Below, piece by piece: positions 8,029 through 13,115 of a stretch of DNA of 13,115 nucleotides; position 1 is the first letter of the stretch; each line of letters starts with the position of its first letter. The DNA lies in the NCBI GenBank assembly GCA_016288675.1, contig JAEELC010000065.1, forward strand, positions 1-13,115. Direction: 5' to 3'. The DNA is from Acholeplasmatales bacterium (GTDB lineage: Bacteria > Bacillota_I > Bacilli_A > Acholeplasmatales > Anaeroplasmataceae). The notes beneath the pieces were generated by a model. It saw nothing but the letters and a program-made list of their open reading frames with translations. It made no database searches and was not told where the DNA came from. The position numbers were made by a program, and so were the translations under genes.

Positions 8029-9222
8029 TTATTTCTGATATACTATCTTACCGTTATAAATTGTAAGTGTATTAAATCCGTACATACTCATTCCTATATA
8101 TGGACAATTGTGTCCTTTTGATTTTATTTCTGTTTCTGTATAAGTATGTATATTATCAATATCTAATACACATAAATTTGCAGTACTTCCAACTTTAATT
8201 TCATTTCTAGGAAGTCCTATCAAATCTAGAGCGTTATTAGACATATAATCTTCAAATTGTTTAAAATTTATTAGTCCTGTTCTTACAAGATTTGTATATA
8301 CAAGAGGCGCTGCTGTTTCAATTCCAATAATTCCATTTGCGGCCTTTGCATATTCTTTATTTTTATCCTCAAAAGTATGTGGAGCATGATCTGTACATAT
8401 ACAGCATGCAACACCATTAAGTAGCGCTTTAACAGTTTCTAATCTATTTTCTTCGCTTCTTAAAGGAGGATTCATCTTATAATTAGTATTTTTTATCATA
8501 TCCTTATTTAAGAATAAGTGATGAGGGCTTACCTCACATGTAATCTTATAACCTTTATCTTGGGCATCTCTAATAGCTTCAAAGCTTTCAAGACAAGACA
8601 TATGACAAAAATGATATCTAGCATTATATTTTTTTATTTCTTCTATTTCTCTTCTAACTGCTACATATTCACTTCTAGGATCTTCTTTTGCGTAATCATA
8701 ATCTTCAGCATGACTTGCAATAAATAAATTATATTTATTTGATAATTTAAGAGCTTTATCAAGTAAATCTATATTATTAACTCCAACACCATCATCACTG
8801 AAATATCTAGTTTTATCTTTTAAATTTATAATATCAGATAATTCTTTTCCTAATTGGCCTTTTGTCAAACTCGCATAAGGAATAACATTAATGATTGCAT
8901 CACGCTTTATAATATCTTCTTCAATTTTCAAATTTTCTAAAGAATCAGGGACCGGATTCAAATTAGCCATCGCAAGTACTGTAGTATAACCTCCTTTAGC
9001 ACTTGCTAAGCTACCTGTTCTTATAGTTTCTTTATCTTCAAAGCCAGGCTCTCTAAAATGTACATGTAAATCTGTTAAGCCTGGGCATATGTACATATTA
9101 TTTAAATCTAGGCCTTCACCTTTTATTTCGTCTTCAATTTTAATAATTTTGTTTCCTTCAATCAGAATATCTTTTTTAATAAGTTTTGTTCCTATTCTGA
9201 TTCTTCCATTTTTAAGTAACAT
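8029..9222 (-). CDS. pyrC: Dihydroorotase, class I
   Basis: This zinc amidohydrolase cyclises N-carbamoyl-aspartate to dihydroorotate, step three of the pathway. The 397-residue length and the sequence DLHVHFREPGFEDKET (51-66) place it in class I (Bacillus/Aquifex type). Metal ligands are H53 and H55, the bridging aspartate of FSDDG (D143/D144), H171 in SHAED, H207 in CHMS, and D278 in CTDHAPH. Substrate-contact MNPPLRS is at 250-256. Class I enzymes of this group use the Asp bridge rather than a carboxylated Lys. The ATG lies three bases after the pyrB stop and uses GAGGAG within the last codons of pyrB. In some bacteria class I dihydroorotase is active only in complex with PyrB, and the adjacency would allow that here, though this is inference. 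Confidence 0.96.
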   Translation of the reverse strand: MLLKNGRIRIGTKLIKKDILIEGNKIIKIEDEIKGEGLDLNNMYICPGLTDLHVHFREPGFEDKETIRTGSLASAKGGYTTVLAMANLNPVPDSLENLKIEEDIIKRDAIINVIPYASLTKGQLGKELSDIINLKDKTRYFSDDGVGVNNIDLLDKALKLSNKYNLFIASHAEDYDYAKEDPRSEYVAVRREIEEIKKYNARYHFCHMSCLESFEAIRDAQDKGYKITCEVSPHHLFLNKDMIKNTNYKMNPPLRSEENRLETVKALLNGVACCICTDHAPHTFEDKNKEYAKAANGIIGIETAAPLVYTNLVRTGLINFKQFEDYMSNNALDLIGLPRNEIKVGSTANLCVLDIDNIHTYTETEIKSKGHNCPYIGMSMYGFNTLTIYNGKIVYQK

Positions 9223-9225
9223 TCC

Positions 9226-10095
9226 CTATAGCTCCTCTTTTAATAATTTATAAATAACTGCCATTCTGACATATACACCATTTTCCATTTGCTTAAACAT
9301 ACGACTCTTTTCGCATTCAACAACCTCATCAGTTAATTCAATACCCCTATTTACTGGAGCTGGATGCATAATAATAGCGTTATTTTTCATTCTATTTACT
9401 TTATCAATATCTAAGCCATAAAGCTTGTTATATTCTTCTTTAGAAATATCAAGATGAGCAGAACGTTCAAATTGTACTCTAAGAAGCATAACTACATCAC
9501 TATTCTTAAGAGCTTCATCTAAGCTTATTTGTGGTGCAGTATCATCCATAAAGCAATCAGGACCAGAAATAAATACATTCATTCCCAATCTTTTCATAAT
9601 TTCAGCATTAGTATGAGCAACTCTAGAATGCGCAATATCTCCTATAATTGTCACATTTAATCCATCAAAGTGACCAAATTCTTCATAAATTGTAAATAAA
9701 TCTAATAGGCTTTGAGTAGGATGATCACTCTTACCATCACCTGCGTTTATAATAGGTATATTTATATTCTCTAATTCTTGATAATATTTATCAATTGAAT
9801 GTCTAATTACAACTGCATCAAATCCAATAGATTCTAAAGTTTTAACAGTATCATATAAAGACTCTCCTTTATTGACTGAACTAGTAGAAATATTCACATC
9901 TACATAATCAATACCAAGCTTTAGCATAGCCATTAAGAAACTATTTTTAGTTCTTGTTGAATTTTCAAAAAAAAGAGTGGCTATTCTCTTACCAGAAAAG
10001 GAAAAAGAATAACCACTCTTGAATTTGGTTGCTAAAGAAAGAATTGAATTAACTTGTGTGATTGTTAGACTCTTCAAATTAAATAAACCCTTCAT
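9226..10095 (-). CDS. pyrB: Aspartate carbamoyltransferase, catalytic chain
   Basis: It transfers the carbamoyl group from carbamoyl phosphate to aspartate, the committed step of the pathway. The 289-residue protein is a little shorter than the usual 300-310. It carries the carbamoyl-phosphate motif ENSTRTKNSF (STRT at 46-49), the 70s loop SVNKGES with K76 that reaches the neighbouring subunit, SDHPTQSLLD at 123-132, and the aspartate-site HPAPVNRGIEL at 244-254. No pyrI regulatory chain is nearby, so it should be an unregulated Bacillus-type trimer. GAGGTG lies 5 bases before the ATG. It is the first structural gene after an attenuator. Codons 26-43 also encode a terminator-like RNA hairpin with a following U-run, described separately, which is unusual for a structural gene. 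Confidence 0.97.
   Translation of the reverse strand: MKGLFNLKSLTITQVNSILSLATKFKSGYSFSFSGKRIATLFFENSTRTKNSFLMAMLKLGIDYVDVNISTSSVNKGESLYDTVKTLESIGFDAVVIRHSIDKYYQELENINIPIINAGDGKSDHPTQSLLDLFTIYEEFGHFDGLNVTIIGDIAHSRVAHTNAEIMKRLGMNVFISGPDCFMDDTAPQISLDEALKNSDVVMLLRVQFERSAHLDISKEEYNKLYGLDIDKVNRMKNNAIIMHPAPVNRGIELTDEVVECEKSRMFKQMENGVYVRMAVIYKLLKEEL
9967..10020 (-). terminator. Terminator-like hairpin inside the pyrB coding sequence
   Basis: In the sense (minus-strand) RNA the arm AAGAGUGGUUAUUCU (10020-10006) pairs along all 15 bases with AGAAUAGCCACUCUU (9987-9973), using one G-U wobble. Six further U residues follow at once (9972-9967). The 18-base loop is almost all pyrimidine on its 5' side: 10009-9994 is an unbroken 16-base pyrimidine run with 12 U. 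On the other strand the wobble becomes a C-A mismatch, so the structure favours the sense transcript. The 5' arm encodes residues 26-30 (KSGYS) and the 3' arm 37-41 (RIATL), followed by Phe-Phe (TTT TTT). It has the form of an intrinsic terminator 75 bases into the gene. Whether it terminates while ribosomes follow the polymerase is unknown. Confidence 0.65.
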
Positions 10096-10111
10096 ATTAA
10101 CACCTCTTTAT

Positions 10112-10146
10112 AAAAAAAGGTTTCAAGTCCTAGACTTAAAACCTTT
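10112..10146 (-). terminator. Attenuator terminator in the pyr operon leader
   Basis: In the leader RNA AAAGGUUUUAAGUC (10146-10133) pairs with GACUUGAAACCUUU (10129-10116) around a UAG triloop, giving 14 base pairs with one U-G pair. The U-run reaches 10112. It ends just before the pyrB ribosome binding site and after the operon promoter, so it can only serve to cut off pyr transcription early. It competes with the antiterminator at 10117-10177. Confidence 0.88.
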
Positions 10147-10177
10147 AAGTGTTAGTTAAATTCTAGGATTCAACCTT
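10117..10177 (-). promoter_or_regulatory. Antiterminator fold of the pyr leader
   Basis: UCCUAGA (10168-10162) pairs with UCUAGGA (10134-10128) for seven base pairs. The stem continues with AA, UU and AAGG pairing to UU, AA and CCUU across a bulged C, a G-G mismatch and a bulged A (outer ends 10177 and 10117). It uses almost the whole 3' arm of the terminator and its loop, so the two folds exclude each other. Within it ACUUAAA (10150-10144) and UUUAAGU (10140-10134) can form an extra hairpin over GGU, sequestering the terminator's 5' arm. The last base of that hairpin (10134) overlaps the main stem. Confidence 0.65.
10154..10175 (-). promoter_or_regulatory. Anti-antiterminator hairpin, possible variant PyrR binding loop
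   Basis: GGUUGAAU (10175-10168) pairs with AUUUAACU (10161-10154) in an eight-base-pair stem with two G-U pairs and the hexaloop CCUAGA. This stem hides the 5' half of the antiterminator and so would favour termination. PyrR, the UMP-sensing attenuation protein of Bacillota, binds hairpins with the consensus ARUCCNGNGAGGYU, whose loop is CNGNGA. The loop here agrees at both conserved ends (C1, G5, A6) but has U in place of G at position 3, and the closing pairs differ. I read it as a PyrR-type site that has drifted, or as the target of some other factor. Confidence 0.55.
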
Positions 10178-10189
10178 ATTTCTATCTTT

Positions 10190-10218
10190 ATAATATCACA
10201 ATAACTTAATGAATTCAA
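10190..10218 (-). promoter_or_regulatory. Promoter of the pyr operon
   Basis: TTGAAT (10218-10213) and TATTAT (10195-10190) are separated by 17 bases, with TG at 10198-10197 forming an extended -10. This is a good sigma-A type match. It predicts an RNA start near 10183 and a leader of about 90 bases before the pyrB ATG, beginning just upstream of the anti-antiterminator stem. Confidence 0.75.
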
Positions 10219-10242
10219 AACCATTTTTTATGAAAACGGTTT
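10218..10242 (-). terminator. Hairpin after the GGDEF gene, possible weak terminator
   Basis: AAACCGUUUU (10242-10233) pairs with AAAAUGGUUU (10227-10218) around CAUAA, ten base pairs with one G-U pair. Only one extra U follows, so it is a poor intrinsic terminator. An alternative four-base-pair fold, ACGG/CCGU at 10247-10236, leads into UUUU. It begins 9 bases after the stop codon of the GGDEF gene and abuts the -35 box of the pyr promoter. Some read-through into pyr is possible. Confidence 0.45.
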
Positions 10243-10251
10243 ACCGTATTT

Positions 10252-11715
10252 TTAATCATTGTAAATAACTAAAATATTTTTATCTTTTTTTGCTAAATAT
10301 AATGCCTCATCAGCAAATATAGCAGCTTGCTTAATATCAATATTATCCGTATTAAAATAAATACCACATGAGAACTTATCATCATCCTTAGTCTCAAATA
10401 ATGGTAAATCATTTAATCTATTGATGCTATTAATTACTTCTTTTCTAGATTTATTCTTAAATACGGCAATAAATTCATCTCCACCAACTCTATAAATATC
10501 AGCATCTAAGCTAACATTTAAATTTTTAGCAAATTCTTTTAGATATAAATCACCATGTCTATGTCCATAAGTATCGTTAATAGTCTTTAGATTATTAATA
10601 TCAATATATGCAAGAGCAGAAAAATCCTTCATATCGCAAATTGATTCATAGCTACCACGACTTAATAAACCAGTTAAAGCGTCATGATTATAACTAGTTT
10701 CAAGCTCTGTATATTTAGTATTCATTTGATAATATCTGCTTACTTGAGAATAATATAATTTTTCTCTTTCAAACTTCTTCTCAAATTCGCTTTCTAAAGC
10801 TTTGTTGTATTTTTCAAGAATATTAATATATTCATCAACATTTGATTTATCAATGCACTTTAATAAAATCCTTAAAAGATCTACAGTATAATTACTGCAG
10901 CTAGATTCTTGTAAGAAATATGTACAAATAGCTTTAACTTCTTCTTTCTTTCCTAAATCTAATAAAGCTTCAAGAATAAGTAAATGAATATCAAAATTTT
11001 GACTTAAAATATCAGCATCAATCTCATATACAAATTTAATATAATTATTTAAAGATTTTTCTACATAATCTTTAGAAAATTTATGTCCAAATTTTGAAAT
11101 AGCATAATATCTATTAATTTCTTGTATATTTAAATATCTCTTATTAGCATTTTTTTCTAATAAATCTTTTGTAATATTAAAATAATATAGAGATTTATCA
11201 TAATTATTAAGATTAATATAAGCTAAGCATTGATTAAAATATGATACAATTTGATAATCAACACTTAATTCTTTAAATCTAGGATCAGCTAAAATTTGAG
11301 TATTTGTTTCAAGAACATGCTCATCATCTTTTAACGCAAATAATACATTTACTAGGAATACATCACCATAGTATCTATATTTATAATCTAGATTTTCTAA
11401 TTCTAATATTTTAAAGCTATAGTCTATTGTGTGATAAAAATCCCCCATGTTAAAAAATATATATGCTTTTGAATAATAAACATAATATCTATATAAAGCA
11501 GAATCAAAAGGAAGTGCTTCATATCTATCTAAGACTTTTATAATTAAAGAATATAACTGAGGAGAACTTGGCATTTCATAATGTGTAACCAACTTATTGA
11601 AATAAGCTGCATTATTCTCACTATTATCTTCTAAAAAAGCTTCTATTAAATTATAATAATTATCTCTATTTACTATATCTTTTTTTATAATTTCAATTGC
11701 TTCACTTAAAATCAT
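10252..11715 (-). CDS. Cytoplasmic diguanylate cyclase with TPR-like N-terminal region
   Basis: A 487-residue protein with no signal peptide or membrane segment. Residues about 1-295 are Leu/Tyr-rich helices with TPR-like spacing (for example YYVYYSKAYIFFNMGDFYHT, about 77-96), probably a protein-interaction sensor region. A charged helix at about 300-342 leads into a GGDEF domain (about 335-487). That domain keeps DALTGLLSR (345-353), the metal-binding IDINNLKTINDTYGHRHGD (371-389) and an intact RVGGDEF (409-415), so it should make cyclic di-GMP from two GTP. The RxxD inhibitory site is missing because the aligned residues read LDAD, so product feedback by that route is unlikely. The ATG has AGAAGGG 7 bases upstream and its own promoter. 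The signal it senses and its target are unknown; no cyclic di-GMP receptor is in the window. Confidence 0.87.
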   Translation of the reverse strand: MILSEAIEIIKKDIVNRDNYYNLIEAFLEDNSENNAAYFNKLVTHYEMPSSPQLYSLIIKVLDRYEALPFDSALYRYYVYYSKAYIFFNMGDFYHTIDYSFKILELENLDYKYRYYGDVFLVNVLFALKDDEHVLETNTQILADPRFKELSVDYQIVSYFNQCLAYINLNNYDKSLYYFNITKDLLEKNANKRYLNIQEINRYYAISKFGHKFSKDYVEKSLNNYIKFVYEIDADILSQNFDIHLLILEALLDLGKKEEVKAICTYFLQESSCSNYTVDLLRILLKCIDKSNVDEYINILEKYNKALESEFEKKFEREKLYYSQVSRYYQMNTKYTELETSYNHDALTGLLSRGSYESICDMKDFSALAYIDINNLKTINDTYGHRHGDLYLKEFAKNLNVSLDADIYRVGGDEFIAVFKNKSRKEVINSINRLNDLPLFETKDDDKFSCGIYFNTDNIDIKQAAIFADEALYLAKKDKNILVIYND

Positions 11716-11742
11716 ACTTTTTCCCTTCTAATGATTGTAAAG

Positions 11743-11771
11743 ATTTTAACGCATTTAATTCAATTTGTCAA
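11743..11771 (-). promoter_or_regulatory. Promoter of the TPR-GGDEF gene
   Basis: A perfect TTGACA (11771-11766) and TAAAAT (11748-11743) are 17 bases apart in the 60-base gap between the two GGDEF genes. The predicted RNA start is near 11736, about 20 bases before the ATG at 11715. It is the best consensus promoter in the window and implies that the second GGDEF gene can be expressed independently of the first. Confidence 0.8.
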
Positions 11772-11775
11772 ATCA

Positions 11776-13101
11776 TTATATTTTTAATGCTACTATTCGT
11801 TCTATTAAATCTTCTAAGGAGTTAGTTTCTGAGGCATAAATAACACCTATATGTGCAAAAAGCGTTACAGGATAATCAAGAATAAGATGTATATTATCTA
11901 TTTCATTCTTTATACGTGTTAAGAAATCCTTCATATCTACTTGATCTTTATATCTATAAATAATTAAAAATTTAGCTTCAGTAATATGAGCAACACTACC
12001 TGTTGTCATACAGTTAATAACAATCTTATCAGCAATAAGTTTTAGTAATGTATTTCCAATCTTAGTACCATAATTTTTAACAACACTTAAATATTCAGGA
12101 ATATCTACCTTAACTACTGCAAAATCAGTTCTTCTAAGTCTATATGCTTCGTTATAACCTGATAAATGTTCAAAAAATCCTCTACTATTATTAACATTAG
12201 TTAAAGAATCATATGTTGAATTTGCTTTATTAATTGATAAACTCTTATTATATTCGTCAATATCAACGAAGAATCCTAAAAGGCCTATAATCTTACCATC
12301 TACATAAATAGGGAATTTATTAGCGCTAATATTATGAACAACACCTTTAATTACACACTTACCTTGAGAATTTCTAATAATTTTACCTTCTTGAAGTACT
12401 GCATATTCATCATTTTTATATGGATCATCATATACATGCCAATGCATATCTTCATCTGTATTACCAATTAATTCATTGACATCTTTAATTCCGTAAACTT
12501 TTAAAAATGATTCTGATGCTCCTAAGAAACGTCTATCTTTATCTTTCCAGAAGAAATTTATATCAGATGTAGACATTAAATTCTTCCATAGATAAGAGTT
12601 TAGCATATCTTCATTTGTTTCTAACTTATCTTGCTTAATATTATTTTTAAAAATATTAGCTATATCATCATTAGTATAGTTTTGTTGTCTTACACAAGCA
12701 AAATAAACTTTTTCATTAGTATTAGGGACACAAAAGATTGTATGTTCGCATAATATATATTCACCATTTTTATCTTTTGTTCTAAATAATTCTGCGAATA
12801 TATCTTTTCCTTTATTTGATTTTCTATATTCTTGAGAAATAAATTTTCTAAACCTTTCTCTATCTGGTTTATAAATAACATTTTCTATATAATACTCAGA
12901 AAAACTATCAAGATCATATTTTTTTTCTTTGCTAATATCTACACCTGTTAATTTATCTATATCAATATAACTATTATCGTTTAAATCAATATATTTAACA
13001 TTTGAGTATAAATATAATAAATTTCTTAATAAGCTGTCTAATTGTTTATTAAAATCTTTTCCTTCATCTCTCGTAATATTTGTAATACTGAAATTTAGCA
13101 T
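11776..13101 (-). CDS. PAS-PAS protein with degenerate GGDEF domain, start uncertain
   Basis: A 441-residue cytoplasmic protein as read from the ATG at 13101. Residues about 25-140 look like a PAS fold (YSNVKYIDLNDNSYIDI, later CEHTIFCVPN). Residues about 172-285 are a clearer PAS domain (FFWKDKDRRFLGASESFLKV, IGNTDEDMHW, then DGKIIGLLGFFVDID). A GGDEF-type domain fills about 293-441. It keeps YDSLTNVNN and one aspartate (D333), but the signature R-x-GGDEF is replaced by HITEAKF (372-378) and the GD motif by GN, so cyclase activity is not expected. The domain also ends soon after the final helix. No ribosome binding site precedes the ATG, and the frame has no stop up to the window edge, so translation may begin further upstream. 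It probably senses a signal by its PAS domains; a partnership with the adjacent active cyclase is inference. Confidence 0.75.
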   Translation of the reverse strand: MLNFSITNITRDEGKDFNKQLDSLLRNLLYLYSNVKYIDLNDNSYIDIDKLTGVDISKEKKYDLDSFSEYYIENVIYKPDRERFRKFISQEYRKSNKGKDIFAELFRTKDKNGEYILCEHTIFCVPNTNEKVYFACVRQQNYTNDDIANIFKNNIKQDKLETNEDMLNSYLWKNLMSTSDINFFWKDKDRRFLGASESFLKVYGIKDVNELIGNTDEDMHWHVYDDPYKNDEYAVLQEGKIIRNSQGKCVIKGVVHNISANKFPIYVDGKIIGLLGFFVDIDEYNKSLSINKANSTYDSLTNVNNSRGFFEHLSGYNEAYRLRRTDFAVVKVDIPEYLSVVKNYGTKIGNTLLKLIADKIVINCMTTGSVAHITEAKFLIIYRYKDQVDMKDFLTRIKNEIDNIHLILDYPVTLFAHIGVIYASETNSLEDLIERIVALKI

Positions 13102-13107
13102 AGTATA
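13102..13107 (-). promoter_or_regulatory. -10-like hexamer abutting the first GGDEF gene
   Basis: TATACT directly adjoins the ATG at 13101. If it is a real -10 box, transcription would start inside the reading frame and the annotated ATG would not be used from that RNA. The expected -35 lies outside the window, so this is only a possibility. Confidence 0.2.
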
Positions 13108-13115
13108 GTTATTAC

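Noticed and set aside
10154..10173. A possible five-codon leader peptide starting TTG AAT CCT in the pyr leader
   Set aside because: AAGG directly abuts the TTG, leaving no spacing for a ribosome binding site. The RNA is better explained by the attenuator folds.
10229..10246. A CcpA cre-like sequence, TATGAAAACGGTTTACCG, just upstream of the pyr promoter
   Set aside because: The left half and central CG fit, but the conserved CA of the right half reads AC. The bases are also explained by the hairpin after the GGDEF gene.
9226..10250. Presence of pyrI, pyrR or pyrP next to pyrB
   Set aside because: I looked for a regulatory chain gene after pyrB and for pyrR/pyrP before it. The 156-base gap upstream holds only the promoter and attenuator, and pyrC follows pyrB after three bases.
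12690..12881. A 63-codon frame on the minus strand within the first GGDEF gene
   Set aside because: It lies wholly inside the PAS-encoding sequence in another frame and has no start signals.

Overview
This is an A+T-rich window from a low-GC Gram-positive (Bacillota) genome, most likely an anaerobic, Bacilli- or Erysipelotrichia-like gut organism. Four things point that way: the Bacillus-type order of the pyrimidine genes, AAGGAG/GAGGTG-type ribosome binding sites, the NAD-linked PyrK/PyrD (class 1B) dihydroorotate dehydrogenase, and an ECF transporter S component. Genus cannot be fixed from the sequence alone. Every gene lies on the minus strand, so transcription runs from high to low coordinates. 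TGG encodes Trp and the standard code applies.

Region 1 (13115 to 10252) holds two genes for GGDEF-family signalling proteins. The first (13101-11776) has two PAS-like domains and a badly degenerate GGDEF domain. Its frame is open to the window edge, so its true start is uncertain. The second (11715-10252) has its own consensus promoter in the 60-base gap and joins a helical, TPR-like region to an intact GGDEF domain. It should be an active diguanylate cyclase, whereas the first should be a non-catalytic sensor or regulator.

Region 2 (about 10220 to 741) is one operon for complete de novo UMP synthesis: pyrB-pyrC-carA-carB-pyrK-pyrD-pyrF-pyrE. All junctions overlap or are 16 bases or less, and a terminator follows pyrE. 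CarA/CarB make carbamoyl phosphate, PyrB joins it to aspartate, PyrC closes the ring, PyrD/PyrK oxidise it to orotate, and PyrE and PyrF convert orotate to UMP. The operon has a good promoter and a roughly 90-base leader. That leader can fold into either an anti-antiterminator plus terminator or a competing antiterminator, the layout used by PyrR-controlled attenuators. The hexaloop only partly fits the PyrR consensus, and pyrR and pyrP, which often head such operons, are not in the window.

The most unusual signal is a second terminator-like structure inside pyrB, at codons 26-43. It has a 15-base-pair stem, fully paired only in the sense RNA because it uses one G-U pair, with a 16-base all-pyrimidine tract running into its loop and a U-run right after it. 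It could make operon transcription depend on translation of early pyrB and on UTP supply, like the E. coli pyrBI attenuator but placed within the structural gene.

Region 3 (about 725 to 18) is a separate unit for an ECF-type vitamin/precursor transporter S component of unknown substrate, with a -10 box and a short structured leader. No RNA genes, insertion sequences, CRISPR arrays or phage genes were seen, and no stretch longer than 300 bases lacks a gene.
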